NCBI GenBank assembly: GCA_031551755.1
Contig: JAVBNE010000079.1
Span: 1 to 42,927, forward strand
Direction: 5' to 3'
DNA: 42,927 nucleotides
Source: JAVBMU01 sp031551755
Lineage (GTDB): Bacteria > Actinomycetota > Actinomycetes > Actinomycetales > Cellulomonadaceae
Shown piece after piece: positions 7,798 to 16,566 of this stretch. The position numbers were made by a program, and so were the translations under genes. The number at the start of each line of letters is the position of its first letter. Position 1 is the stretch's first letter. Under the pieces are notes generated by a model. That model did not search any database, was not told the DNA's origin, and worked only from the letters and a program-made list of their open reading frames with translations.

Positions 7798-10434
7798 ATG
7801 AGACGACATGCCGCAGTCACGGTCCAGCGCGGCTGGACTCGGACGACGGGGTGGGTTGGTGCCCTTCTGGTGTTTGCGTTGGCCGCAGTGCTGCCAGTGC
7901 CCGCCGAAGCCGCCGCTCTACCGGTAGCGGCTGCCCCAACGCCCTATCCCGCGGTCGCCGCAAGCGGAAGCCCGAGTGTCGCTGCTGTCGGCACGTTATG
8001 GGGTAAGCCCACTGTCGGAGGCGCCTACGGATACCCGTTCGGCACCGGCACGCGGACCGAAACCGGAACCGGCTTGGGTGACAAGGGATTGCTCCGGATG
8101 AAGCCTGCTGGGCGGGCGGCAGTCTCCCTCCCTTCCGTCATTCAGCGTGATGTGGCGATCAATTCGAGCTTCAACGTGGAGCGGCTGGGGGCCTCGGCTG
8201 TCAAAGGAGTCGGCACCGGCGTGTACTTCGCTGTCCAGGCGCGTAGGGTCGGGCAGCAGTACTACCGGGCGATCGTGCAGGTGCAGACCAACGGTTCGGC
8301 GACGCTCAGTGTCGACCGGTTCTACGAGACCGACAGTTCCAAGACCGCCTTCCTTGAAAAGGTGCCCTTGGGGACACTGACGGTCGGCAAGCAGTATCGG
8401 CTCGAGTTCGAGGTGGAGGGTGCTTCGGTCCCGTCCCTGCGCGCGCGCCTCTACGCTTCCGGTGGCAGCGCACCTGAATGGCAGATCCAGACCACCGACA
8501 ACGGCGCCCACCGCCTCTCGGCCCCTGGCTACATCGGCTTTTGGGGACTGACGGCATCCAACACCAATTTCTCCTCGGTGCGGGTCAGCGCGTTCGTCGC
8601 GCGCACGATCGTCGACGGTCAGGCGCAGGCATCCGGATACGGTGCCCCAGCATTGGGCTCGACCACGTACCCGGTGCCGGCCGACCGGACCAAGGTCATC
8701 TGGGTCGACCCGAAGGTTGCCCGGACCGCGGACGACTGGAAGCCGGGCGAGTTCCTCTTCGACGCCCAGCACGAGGTGGTCGGTGAAACGATCCCCTGCA
8801 ACCGCAAACCCACAAAGAAACTCCCACTGGCCGCGAACCGCACAGTGGCCTCCCTCTCGGGTGCGATCAAACAAGCGAATGACGGCGACACGATCATCGT
8901 CAAGGGCGGGGTCTACCACGAGCAGATCACGGTCTGCGAAGGCAAACGCTTCACGATCCAGCCGGAGAATGGCGCGAAGGTCTGGCTCGACGGTTCGAGA
9001 GCACTCACCGGCTGGACGAAGGCGGGCACCAGGTGGAGTGCTCCGTGGAGCCACCGTTTCGACGGTACGCCAGGGGACACCTGGGGAGGGTCGGATTCGA
9101 CATCACTCGGTTGGCAGTTCGTAAACTCGGCCTACCCGATGGCCGCTCAACCGGAGCAGGTCTACCTGGACGGCGTCCAGCTCACTCAGGTCTCGACGCT
9201 CGCCGCCGTGACCGCGTCCAGCTTCTACTTCGACCGCACGGCCGGCCGGATCTACATCGGCGCGGATCCGGCCAACCGAGCGGTGCGGTCCAGTGATCTG
9301 CAGTTCGCGTTCTTCGCGGCGACTTCTTTCGACATGCGCGGGATCGGGATCCGCAATTACGCGACCTCTGGTCCTCAGCAGGCGGCGATCTCCTTCCACG
9401 GAGGCGCAGATCGCGGGCAAAGACTCACCGATCTGATCGTGGAGGACAACGCCGTCGGTGGCGTGCAGATCTCCAAACCAGGCACGGTGCTCACGAACGT
9501 GACGCTGCGATACAACGGACGCATCGGCGGGGGCTCCTCCCAGACGTCTGATCTGACCTTGAGCAACGTCTCGGCGACGAACAACAACACGGAGTGGTTC
9601 AACCGCTCGCCGGCCGCCGGCGGGTTCAAGGCCACCCGGAACGTCAACCGCCTCGTGGTGCGCAACAGTGAGTTCTCGGATAATTACGCGGCCGGTCTGT
9701 GGCTCGATGAGAACGTCACGAACTTCACGCTGGCCTCGAACAACATCGAACGTAACTCGGAAACAGGGCTGACCGTCGAGTTGTCGGACGGCGGCGCCGT
9801 GGTCAACAACGTGATCCGCAACAACGTCGGCGTCAAGGGCAGGGGTGCGCCGCACAACGTCGCGGGGGATTCGGCGGAGGACGCTGGGCTCTTCCTGCTC
9901 GGCACCTCGAACACCAAGATCTGGAACAACACGGTGACGGGAAACTACCGTGCCGTGATCGTCCGCAAGGACTCCAGAGTCTGGGACGGACGTACCTTCC
10001 CGGCGACGGGCAACTCGCTGCGGAACAACATCATCGCGGGCACGGCGAGCTCACTGAACCCCTGGTGTGCGGCGCTCTGCGTGGAAGACAAGACGCGGAC
10101 CGTGACGGGCGCGGAACTGGTCGTGGATATCCAGGGCAATGCCTTCCACCGGCCGACAGCGACCACGCCTACCTATGTGGTCGGCTTCCCGAAAAAGGCT
10201 GGGAACACGATCCAGTACTTCCGGACACTGACCGAAGCCGGGATTGATCCGCTCGGCCGGGAGCTCACCGGCGCCCTGCCGGTCCAGGCGAACGGCAAGG
10301 CATCAGTGAGCCTGCAGTCCCAGGCCGGCGCCACCTTCGGCTCTCCGGTGGACTCCTCGATCGCGGCGCTGACCACGGGAACCCGGTCGCCGCTGGTCGC
10401 CGGGACCCGCACGATCGGTGCGGTCCGGCCCTAA
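7798..10434 (+). CDS. Secreted protein with LamG/ConA-like domain and right-handed parallel beta-helix
   Basis: An 878-residue exported protein. An RR-less Sec signal peptide covers about residues 1-40 (hydrophobic core GALLVFALAAVLPVPAEA). Residues about 60-275 form a jelly-roll of the LamG/concanavalin type (paired aromatic beta strands, ending YIGFWGLTASNTNFSSVRV). From about residue 355 (TVASLSGAIKQANDGDTIIVKGG) the sequence becomes a parallel beta-helix of the pectate-lyase/CASH type, with repeated N-rich turns such as IEDN, LRYNG, ATNNN, IERNSETG, IRNNVG and NNTVTGNYR. Proteins of this build bind or cleave polysaccharides at the cell surface; no catalytic triad can be assigned. The ATG at 7798 follows GGGAG by a good distance. 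A long leader with its own strong promoter implies tight control. It faces the lipid kinase gene tail to tail. Confidence 0.85.
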   Translation: MRRHAAVTVQRGWTRTTGWVGALLVFALAAVLPVPAEAAALPVAAAPTPYPAVAASGSPSVAAVGTLWGKPTVGGAYGYPFGTGTRTETGTGLGDKGLLRMKPAGRAAVSLPSVIQRDVAINSSFNVERLGASAVKGVGTGVYFAVQARRVGQQYYRAIVQVQTNGSATLSVDRFYETDSSKTAFLEKVPLGTLTVGKQYRLEFEVEGASVPSLRARLYASGGSAPEWQIQTTDNGAHRLSAPGYIGFWGLTASNTNFSSVRVSAFVARTIVDGQAQASGYGAPALGSTTYPVPADRTKVIWVDPKVARTADDWKPGEFLFDAQHEVVGETIPCNRKPTKKLPLAANRTVASLSGAIKQANDGDTIIVKGGVYHEQITVCEGKRFTIQPENGAKVWLDGSRALTGWTKAGTRWSAPWSHRFDGTPGDTWGGSDSTSLGWQFVNSAYPMAAQPEQVYLDGVQLTQVSTLAAVTASSFYFDRTAGRIYIGADPANRAVRSSDLQFAFFAATSFDMRGIGIRNYATSGPQQAAISFHGGADRGQRLTDLIVEDNAVGGVQISKPGTVLTNVTLRYNGRIGGGSSQTSDLTLSNVSATNNNTEWFNRSPAAGGFKATRNVNRLVVRNSEFSDNYAAGLWLDENVTNFTLASNNIERNSETGLTVELSDGGAVVNNVIRNNVGVKGRGAPHNVAGDSAEDAGLFLLGTSNTKIWNNTVTGNYRAVIVRKDSRVWDGRTFPATGNSLRNNIIAGTASSLNPWCAALCVEDKTRTVTGAELVVDIQGNAFHRPTATTPTYVVGFPKKAGNTIQYFRTLTEAGIDPLGRELTGALPVQANGKASVSLQSQAGATFGSPVDSSIAALTTGTRSPLVAGTRTIGAVRP

Positions 10435-10448
10435 CAACGGATCACCGT

Positions 10449-10479
10449 GTGGCCCTCGCGCATCCTGCGCGGGGGCCAC
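10449..10479. terminator. Bidirectional hairpin terminator between convergent genes
   Basis: Arms of 14 bp (GTGGCCCTCGCGCA, one G-T wobble in the partner) around a 3-nt loop, centred in the 67-bp gap between the beta-helix gene and the oppositely oriented lipid kinase. T-tract weak, as usual at high G+C. Confidence 0.75.
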
Positions 10480-10501
10480 CGTCGTTGTCGCTCCCCAGGA
10501 T

Positions 10502-11614
10502 CTACGCTGTGCGGACCGTGAGCGCCCCGGCCTGCACCCAGGACTCCAGCTCGATGGCGGGTCCCAGGACGTCGCCGTCGACCTGCGCCTGCTCACCGCC
10601 CTCGACCCGGACCCGCACCCGTTTCGCCCGGGTGTGGTCGATGCGCCCGATCTTGGCCGGCAGGTCGTTGCGCATGCCGAAGCCCTGAAGGACGACCTCG
10701 CCGAAGAGTTGCGCCCAGCCGACCAGACCGCCCCGGGTGTCGACGGCGGCCAGGTCCAGGATGCCGTCGTCGATTACGGCGTCGGGTAGCAGAGTGAAAC
10801 CTCCGGGGAGGCGACCGCAGTTGCCGATCATCAGGCTGCGCAACCGGGCGTCCACGGGATCGGCTTCGTCCACCGTGATACGCGCCCGCATCCGCCGCCC
10901 GTGCAGATGTCGGATGCCGCCGACGAAGTAGGCGACCCAGCCGACCTTGGCCTTGAGGGCGTCATCGGTATCGGCGACCATCGCCGCGTCGAAGCCGAGT
11001 CCGGCGATCACGAGGAACAAGTGGTTCTTGTCGTCCTCGGGGACGTGGCCCGTCGAGGGCGCGCCCGCATGAGTCGCGTACTCCAGCACCTTCGTCCACC
11101 CCACGTCGATCACCCGGTCCGTCCCGGCGATCACGATTCGCAGCGCTGCGTAAGGGTCACCGACGGGCAGGTCGAGGTTCCGGGCCAGGAGATTTCCGGT
11201 GCCGACCGCGATCAGCCCCATCGGTGTGCCGCTGCCGACCATCGCCTCCGCGACTGCCCGCACCGTGCCGTCCCCGCCGACCGCCACCACCACATCCGCA
11301 CCTTTGGCCAGTGCCTCACGGGCCTGTCCGACACCGGGGTCCTCCACGGTCGTCTCGAACCACAGCGGATCCGGGAGCGCCGCCTCGGCGAAGGCACGCC
11401 GTACATCGGCCTCCATTCCTTGCACGCTCGGTTTGGACGGGTTGGCGACGAAAGCGATCAGCTCTTGGACCCTGGGGTTTTGCGCGGGAGTGGTGTCGCG
11501 AGTCGGGCCGGCGGTGCGTGATCGCGACTGCTGCATCCGGAACCCCAGGGCGACACCGACCCCGAGGACAGCTGCGACCGACAGGGCGATGCCGAGCCAC
11601 ATTCCCCACGTCAT
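10502..11614 (-). CDS. Diacylglycerol kinase family lipid kinase (DagK/YegS type)
   Basis: A 370-residue ATP-dependent lipid kinase, probably phosphorylating diacylglycerol or a related lipid at the inner membrane. One N-terminal membrane helix (MTWGMWLGIALSVAAVLGVG) is followed by a basic linker. The catalytic fold begins LIAFVANPSK near residue 52, with the nucleotide loop VVAVGGDGTVRAVAEAM near 112 and GTGNLLARNLDLP near 142; VIAGLGFDAAM near 206 and QVDGDVLGP near 345 complete the DAGK signature. The ATG at 11614 has TACGGT 7 nt upstream, but a GTG at 11623 (three codons earlier) has GGAGG at ideal spacing, so the exact start is undecided. Divergent from serS. Confidence 0.88.
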   Translation of the reverse strand: MTWGMWLGIALSVAAVLGVGVALGFRMQQSRSRTAGPTRDTTPAQNPRVQELIAFVANPSKPSVQGMEADVRRAFAEAALPDPLWFETTVEDPGVGQAREALAKGADVVVAVGGDGTVRAVAEAMVGSGTPMGLIAVGTGNLLARNLDLPVGDPYAALRIVIAGTDRVIDVGWTKVLEYATHAGAPSTGHVPEDDKNHLFLVIAGLGFDAAMVADTDDALKAKVGWVAYFVGGIRHLHGRRMRARITVDEADPVDARLRSLMIGNCGRLPGGFTLLPDAVIDDGILDLAAVDTRGGLVGWAQLFGEVVLQGFGMRNDLPAKIGRIDHTRAKRVRVRVEGGEQAQVDGDVLGPAIELESWVQAGALTVRTA

Positions 11615-11621
11615 GTTCGAC

Positions 11622-11627
11622 ACCGTA
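11622..11627 (-). promoter_or_regulatory. -10-like TACGGT before the lipid kinase start
   Basis: On the minus strand TACGGT is 7 nt before ATG 11614. It overlaps a GGAGG Shine-Dalgarno that would serve GTG 11623, so only one of the two readings can be right. Confidence 0.35.
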
Positions 11628-11682
11628 TCCTCCGGCCCGTGACGGTGCGTCGAAACCCGGCCCGCGTACCCGAAGTGCTCGA

Positions 11683-11688
11683 TAGGCT
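11683..11688 (+). promoter_or_regulatory. -10 box TAGGCT, leaderless pattern for serS
   Basis: TAGGCT is followed by GCACGG and the GTG start at 11695. No purine-rich ribosome site is present at Shine-Dalgarno distance. Confidence 0.55.
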
Positions 11689-11694
11689 GCACGG

Positions 11695-12969
11695 GTGATC
11701 GATCTCCGCCTCCTGCGCGAGGACCCTGATGTCGTTCGAGCCAGCCAGCTCGCCCGTGGCGACGACCCGGCGTTGGTCGACCGTGCCCTGGATGCCGATG
11801 CGCGCCGCCGATCGGCGCTGACGGAATTCGAACAGCTGCGGGCTGAGCAGAAGTCTCTCGGCAAGAAGGTCGCCCAGGCCGCCGGGGAAGAAAAGGCGGC
11901 GCTGCTGGCGCACAGCAAGCAGCTGGCCGAGGGCGTCAAGCAGCGGCAGCGGGATGCCGACGCGGCGGAGGCCGAGGTCAAGGCCGTCCTTAACCAGATC
12001 TCCAACGTCATCGCGGGGGCCCCGCCCGGTGGCGAGGACGACTACGTCGTCCTGCGCACCGAGGGTACGATCCGGGACTTCGAGGCCGAGGGGTTCACGC
12101 CGCTCGACCACCTTGACCTCGGCGAAGCATTGCGGGCGATCGACACCGAACGCGGCGCCAAGGTGTCGGGTGCCCGGTTCTACTACTTGACCGGGATCGG
12201 GGCACGACTGGAGCTGGCGTTGCTGAACGCGGCCATGGACCAGGCAGTGGCGGCCGGGTTCACCCCCGTGATCACGCCCACACTCGTGCGCCCGGAGGTG
12301 ATGCAGGGCACGGGCTTCCTGGGGTCGCACGCCGACGAGGTGTATCGGTTGGAGGCCGACGACCTCTACCTGGTGGGTACCAGCGAGGTGGCGTTGGCCG
12401 GGTACCACTCGGGGGAGATCCTCGACCTGTCGGACGGCCCCCAGCGGTACGCGGGGTGGAGCGCCTGCTACCGGCGGGAGGCAGGTTCCTACGGTAAGGA
12501 CACCCGGGGGATCATCCGGGTCCACCAGTTCCACAAGGTGGAGATGTTCAGCTACTGCCCGGTCGAGGAGGCCGACGTCGAACACCAACGCCTGCTTGCC
12601 TTCGAGGAGGCCATGCTGGGACTCGCGGAGCTGCCTTACCGGGTGATCGACACGGCCGCCGGTGACCTCGGTTCCAGTGCGGCGCGTAAATTCGACTGTG
12701 AGGCGTGGCTGCCGACTCAGTCGCGCTACCTCGAACTCACCTCGACCTCGAACTGCACGACGTTCCAGGCCAGGCGGCTGGGGGTGCGGGAACGGACTGC
12801 GACGGGCGAGACCCGGCCCGTGGCCACCCTCAACGGCACATTGGCGACGACCCGCTGGATCGTGGCGATCTTGGAGAACCACCAGCAACCGGACGGTTCC
12901 GTGCGGGTGCCAGAGGGGTTGCGGCCGTACCTCGGTGGCCTTGAGGTGATGGCGCCGGTGGGCCGGTGA
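11695..12969 (+). CDS. serS: Seryl-tRNA synthetase
   Basis: Charges tRNA-Ser with serine in the cytoplasm; class II synthetase of 424 residues, normal length. The N-terminal MIDLRLLREDPD and the long coiled coil (about residues 25-105) grip the long variable arm of tRNA-Ser. The catalytic part has motif 2 (GWSACYRREAGSYGKDTRG near 255-275) with the ATP-binding Arg and FHKVEMF, and motif 3 NGTLATTRWIVAILENHQ near 380, the form typical of actinobacteria. Starts at GTG 11695 with a leaderless-type -10 box. Its stop overlaps the HAD gene start (GTGA), so the two are translationally coupled. Two tRNA-Ser genes lie about 19 kb downstream. Confidence 0.97.
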   Translation: MIDLRLLREDPDVVRASQLARGDDPALVDRALDADARRRSALTEFEQLRAEQKSLGKKVAQAAGEEKAALLAHSKQLAEGVKQRQRDADAAEAEVKAVLNQISNVIAGAPPGGEDDYVVLRTEGTIRDFEAEGFTPLDHLDLGEALRAIDTERGAKVSGARFYYLTGIGARLELALLNAAMDQAVAAGFTPVITPTLVRPEVMQGTGFLGSHADEVYRLEADDLYLVGTSEVALAGYHSGEILDLSDGPQRYAGWSACYRREAGSYGKDTRGIIRVHQFHKVEMFSYCPVEEADVEHQRLLAFEEAMLGLAELPYRVIDTAAGDLGSSAARKFDCEAWLPTQSRYLELTSTSNCTTFQARRLGVRERTATGETRPVATLNGTLATTRWIVAILENHQQPDGSVRVPEGLRPYLGGLEVMAPVGR

Positions 12970-13835
12970 GCGCGGCGGAGCCGGCAGAGCAGGTGACCGC
13001 GACCGAGCCGACCGGGCTGGGCGAACCGGGCTCCGCCGAGTCTGAGCCCTACCTCGTCGCCCTGGACATCGACGGCACCCTGATGTCCTACGACCAGGCA
13101 CTCTCGGAGGATATCCGCAACGCCATCGCCGACCTGCGGGCCGCCGGTCATCATGCGGTGCTGGCCACCGGCCGGTCGCTGGTCTCGGTGCTGTCGGTAT
13201 TGGAGGTGCTCGGCATCGACCGCGGCTGGGCGGTCTGCTCGAACGGGGCGGTGACCGCCCGCCTCGACCCGGATCTGCGGGACGGCTATGAGCTGACCGA
13301 CGTCGTCACCTTCGACCCCGGTCCGGCCCTGCGCCTGCTACGCGACCAGCTCCCGGCTGCCCGGTATGCCGTGGAGGACGTCGGCGTGGGGTTCCGGATG
13401 ACGGAGCTCTTCCCCGACGGGGAGCTCGACGGCGACCACCAGGTTGTGGAATTCGACGAGCTGTGGTCCGGGGAGGTCACGCGTGTGATCGTGCGTGCCC
13501 CCAACGGTACGAGCGAGGAGTTCCACGAACTCGTCGAAGGGCTCGGCCTGGAGAACGTCACTTATGCGATCGGCTGGACGGCGTGGATGGATGTGGCCCC
13601 CCTGGGCGTCACCAAGGCCACCGCGTTGGAGCAGCTGCGCCGCCAGCTCCACGTGCAGCCGCACCGCACGGTGGCGATCGGCGACGGGCACAACGATCTG
13701 GAGATGCTCCGGTGGGCCGCCCGCGGGGTGGCCATGGGTCACGCCAACGCCGCGGTGCGGGAAGCAGCTGACGAGGTCACCGGCGCGATCGAGGAGGACG
13801 GCGCGCTGCCGGTCCTGCGCTCGCTGCTGGGGTAG
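12966..13835 (+). CDS. HAD-superfamily hydrolase, Cof/type IIB sugar-phosphatase-like
   Basis: A 289-residue cytoplasmic phosphatase, probably acting on sugar phosphates or phosphorylated cofactors. Motif I is VALDIDGTL (nucleophile Asp34, acid/base Asp36), motif II is the Thr of LATGRSL near 65, motif III the Lys of GVTKATALEQL near 217, and motif IV IGDGHNDLEMLRWA near 240. A cap domain of about 110 residues between motifs II and III is of the Cof type. An acidic, low-complexity first 25 residues precede the fold. GTG 12966 overlaps the serS stop by 4 bp, and this pair is commonly seen in actinobacteria. Confidence 0.9.
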   Translation: MSAAEPAEQVTATEPTGLGEPGSAESEPYLVALDIDGTLMSYDQALSEDIRNAIADLRAAGHHAVLATGRSLVSVLSVLEVLGIDRGWAVCSNGAVTARLDPDLRDGYELTDVVTFDPGPALRLLRDQLPAARYAVEDVGVGFRMTELFPDGELDGDHQVVEFDELWSGEVTRVIVRAPNGTSEEFHELVEGLGLENVTYAIGWTAWMDVAPLGVTKATALEQLRRQLHVQPHRTVAIGDGHNDLEMLRWAARGVAMGHANAAVREAADEVTGAIEEDGALPVLRSLLG

Positions 13836-13883
13836 CCATTGCTCGTGGTGCGCGCACCAGCTGCCCGGCGTCCGTCATCCGCC

Positions 13884-13951
13884 CGAGTGCTGTAGTTCGA
13901 GTCGAGTGCTGTGGTTCTAACCACAGCACTCGACCGAAACCACAGCACTCG
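13884..13951. repeat. Nested palindromic repeat: two CGAGTGCTGTRGTT followed by two inverted copies
   Basis: Four 14-bp copies: 13884-13897 and 13903-13916 in direct order, then 13919-13932 and 13938-13951 inverted (AACCACAGCACTCG). The inner pair makes a near-perfect hairpin, the outer pair encloses it. Lies in the 186-bp gap between the convergent HAD and map genes. A related element is at 42820-42887. May double as a terminator. Confidence 0.9.
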
Positions 13952-14021
13952 ATGCAGGTAAAGCGCTCGGCCCAGCACTTGGCGTCGCGATCGGGTACAG
14001 CCGCCGCGGGCGCGGCGCTGC

Positions 14022-14813
14022 TCAGGCCCGTGGTTCGCGGGCGGTCAGGATGACCGGGCCGTCCGTGGTGATGGCGATGGTGTGTTCGCTGTGGGCACCG
14101 CGCGATCCGTCGGCGGCCCGGAGTGTCCAACCGTCCTGATCGGTGTAGACCTCGTCCGTCCCTGCGCAGAACCACGGTTCGATCGCGATCACCAGCCCGG
14201 GCTGGAGGGGGAAACCGCGCCCCCGGCGGCCGTTGTTGGGTACATGGGGGTCGCCGTGCATGGTTCGCCCGACGCCGTGTCCGCCGAAGTCGGTATTGAT
14301 CCGGTAGCCGGCGGCATGGCCGACGTCCGCGATGGCCGCGGAGATGTCGCCGACCCGGTTCCCGGCCTGTGCCGCCGCGATTCCGGCGTCCAAGGCACGC
14401 TCGGTGGCCTGGATGAGCTTCGCATCCGCCTGGCCGTCGGACCCCGGTCGCGGACCGCCGATGACGAAGGACACCGCGCTGTCCGCCACCCAGCCGTCCA
14501 CGGCGGCGGCGAAGTCGATGCTCAGCAGGTCGCCGTCGGCGAGGGTGTAGTCGTGCGGTAGCCCGTGGAGCACGGCGTCGTTGACCGAGGTGCAGATCAC
14601 CTTACCGAAGGGCATGGCCCCGAAAGAAGGGTGGTAGTCGATGTAGCAGGACTCGGCTCCACGGTCGCGGATCATGCGGTGGGCGAGCGCGTCGAGGTCC
14701 AGCAGGTTGACCCCGGCCGCCGCGGCCGCACGCACGCGGGTCAGGACATCGGCGACGAAGGCGCCTGCCGCATGCATCTCTTCGATCTCACGCGCTGTCC
14801 TCAACTCGATCAT
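14022..14813 (-). CDS. map: Methionine aminopeptidase type I
   Basis: Removes the initiator Met from nascent proteins; 263 residues, the usual type I length. The creatinase/pita-bread fold shows MIELRTAREIEEMHAAG at the start, CTSVNDAVLHGLP (substrate His) near 75, metal ligands Asp in LSIDFAAA and Asp in VADSAVSF, His in GHGVGRTMHGDP near 165, Glu in IAIEPWF near 196 and Glu in HSEHTIAIT near 230; all five metal ligands are present. I chose ATG 14813 because GGGAGAG precedes it by a good distance and the family begins here. A -10-like TAGGGT at 14865-14860 suggests a normal leader of about 40 nt. No secY/adk neighbours, so it is a stand-alone copy. Confidence 0.95.
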   Translation of the reverse strand: MIELRTAREIEEMHAAGAFVADVLTRVRAAAAAGVNLLDLDALAHRMIRDRGAESCYIDYHPSFGAMPFGKVICTSVNDAVLHGLPHDYTLADGDLLSIDFAAAVDGWVADSAVSFVIGGPRPGSDGQADAKLIQATERALDAGIAAAQAGNRVGDISAAIADVGHAAGYRINTDFGGHGVGRTMHGDPHVPNNGRRGRGFPLQPGLVIAIEPWFCAGTDEVYTDQDGWTLRAADGSRGAHSEHTIAITTDGPVILTAREPRA

Positions 14814-14958
14814 GCTCTCTCCCACGGTTGCCGATGCGCGCGATTCGCGTGCACGGGCAACCCTAGCGAGTCCGGCCGCGTCTGGCGCCACGTGCCGAAT
14901 TGGCCGGAGATCGCCAAATGCCGGAAAAGGCTTATGTCACGAGATCGTTATAGAGCGC

Positions 14959-14972
14959 ACCGCTCAAGCGGT
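14959..14972. promoter_or_regulatory. LacI-type operator candidate ACCGCT-CA-AGCGGT
   Basis: Perfect 6-bp inverted arms, extended by TTGCA on one side, about 100 bp upstream of the sugar-binding lipoprotein gene and between it and map. Length and CG-centred shape resemble LacI-family sugar operators, but no LacI gene is in the window. Confidence 0.45.
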
Positions 14973-15074
14973 TGCAGGAATTCGGGCATCCGACCAATAT
15001 CAAGGCTATCGGAGCGAAGGCGCGCCGCGCCGACCCCTGCCGGGGGTCGTTCCGCATCGACGTGGAGGGAAGTC

Positions 15075-16463
15075 ATGACCGTGATGACGATGTCGTCCAG
15101 GAAGCGGCGCATTGCCGCCGCCCTGGCCTCAGGAGCCGCACTCGCGGTCGTGTTGGCCGGGTGTTCCGGTGACAGCGACGACGGCGGGGACGGCGGCAGT
15201 ACATCGGCCGCCGGGTTCGACTGTGACACCTACAAGGCCTTCGGCGACCTGGACGGCAAGACCGTCAAGGTCTATACCTCGATCGTGGACCCGGAGGGCG
15301 CCACCCAGCAGGCGTCCTACAAGCAGTTCGAGGAATGCACCGGGATCAAGATCGAGTACGAGGCATCCCGTGAGTTCGAGGCGCAGCTCCTCGTCCGGAT
15401 CAAGGCGGGCAACCTCCCCGACCTCGCCTACCTGCCCCAACCGGGCCTGTTGACCACGATCGTCCAGGACACCGGCAAGGTCGTGGCAGCTCCTAAGGAG
15501 GTCGCGGCCAACGTCGACAAGAACTGGGAGTCGTCCTGGAAGGACTACGGGACGGTCGACGGCACGTTCTACGCCGCACCTCTGGGTGCCAACGTGAAGT
15601 CCTACGTCTGGTACTCGCCGTCGATGTTCGAGGACAGCGGCTACGAGGTTCCCGAGACTTGGGCCGACCTGACCTCCCTGACGGACCAGATCAAGAAGGA
15701 CCACCCGGACGTCAAGCCGTGGTGCGCCGGTATCGAATCCGGCGACGCCACCGGGTGGCCGGCCACCGACTGGCTCGAAGACCTCGTGTTGCGCACCGCC
15801 GGCCCGGACGTCTACGACCAGTGGTACAAGCACGAGATTCCCTTCAACGACCCGAAGATCGCTACCGCCCTTGATGAGGTCGGCAAGATCCTCAAGGACC
15901 CGACCAACGTCAACGGTGGCTACGGCGACGTCAAGTCGATCGCGATCACCCCATGGACTGACGCCGGATTCCCGATCCTCGACGGCCGCTGCTACATGAG
16001 CCGGGCCGCGAACTTCTACCAGACCCAGTGGGAAGAGGGCACCGAGGTCGCCCCGGACGGCGACGTCTACGCCTTCTACCTGCCCACTGACCAGACCGAC
16101 ATCAAGCCGGTCGAGGTTGGTGGCGAGTTCGTCGCGGCGTTCAGCGACCGTCCCGAGGTCCAGGCATTCCAGACCTACCTGTCCAGTGCCGAGTGGGCCA
16201 ACGCCAAGGCCGAGGCCACGCCTGACGGTGGTTGGGTTTCCGCGAACCGCGGGCTGGAAACGAGCAAGCTGGCGACCGAGTTCGACAAGCTCTCGGCTGA
16301 GATCCTGGCCGACCCCGCAGCCGTTTCGCGCTTCGACGCTTCCGACCTGATGCCAGGTTCGGTCGGTGCCGGGACGTTCTGGACCGGGATGGTCAACTGG
16401 ATCACTGGCGAGGACACACAGCCCGTGCTCGACAAGATCGAGGCCTCTTGGCCGAAGTCCTGA
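15075..16463 (+). CDS. Sugar ABC transporter substrate-binding lipoprotein (AglE-like, CUT1)
   Basis: A 462-residue extracytoplasmic solute-binding protein. The N-terminus has a basic start, a hydrophobic core and the lipobox VLAGC near residue 33, after which a Gly/Asp/Ser-rich linker follows. The mature part is a type I sugar-binding fold (VKVYTSIVDPEGA, FEECTGIKIEYEASREFEAQLLVRIKAGNLPDLAYLPQPG, MVNWITGEDTQPVLDKIEASW). The combination with the two permeases downstream most resembles alpha-glucoside importers AglEFG, from memory. ATG 15075 is chosen because GGAGGGA precedes it and the signal peptide starts there; the frame stays open for another 170 codons upstream without family meaning. 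A stem-loop after the gene probably keeps its mRNA more abundant than the permease part. Confidence 0.88.
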   Translation: MTVMTMSSRKRRIAAALASGAALAVVLAGCSGDSDDGGDGGSTSAAGFDCDTYKAFGDLDGKTVKVYTSIVDPEGATQQASYKQFEECTGIKIEYEASREFEAQLLVRIKAGNLPDLAYLPQPGLLTTIVQDTGKVVAAPKEVAANVDKNWESSWKDYGTVDGTFYAAPLGANVKSYVWYSPSMFEDSGYEVPETWADLTSLTDQIKKDHPDVKPWCAGIESGDATGWPATDWLEDLVLRTAGPDVYDQWYKHEIPFNDPKIATALDEVGKILKDPTNVNGGYGDVKSIAITPWTDAGFPILDGRCYMSRAANFYQTQWEEGTEVAPDGDVYAFYLPTDQTDIKPVEVGGEFVAAFSDRPEVQAFQTYLSSAEWANAKAEATPDGGWVSANRGLETSKLATEFDKLSAEILADPAAVSRFDASDLMPGSVGAGTFWTGMVNWITGEDTQPVLDKIEASWPKS

Positions 16464-16481
16464 CCCGGCGAGTCGCTTAAT

Positions 16482-16514
16482 GTCGGGGGCCTGCCATCAC
16501 GGCGGGCCCCCGAC
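16482..16514 (+). terminator. Intra-operon stem-loop between binding-protein and permease genes
   Basis: Arms of 14 bp (GTCGGGGGCCTGCC, one wobble) with a 5-nt loop and no T-tract. Likely a partial terminator or 3'-end stabiliser that makes the binding protein more abundant than the permeases. Confidence 0.65.
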
Positions 16515-16566
16515 GCACGAAACCAACGTCGGGGAGGGCGGATTCGCCCGCGCCTAGGAGGCATTG

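Noticed and set aside
11611..13101. 496-residue minus-strand frame opposite serS
   Set aside because: Low-complexity antisense frame with no motif; serS on the plus strand is unambiguous.
13846..13859. Palindrome TGGTGCGCGCACCA as a terminator
   Set aside because: Only a 5-bp stem remains if a loop is allowed; the nested repeat just downstream is a better candidate.
13884..13951. Possible CRISPR array from repeated CGAGTGCTG units
   Set aside because: Only four copies, alternately inverted, with 2-6 bp between them; there are no spacers and no cas genes.
14565..15074. 170-codon N-terminal extension of the AglE-like binding protein
   Set aside because: It runs opposite map, has no ribosome site, and would bury the signal peptide and lipobox.
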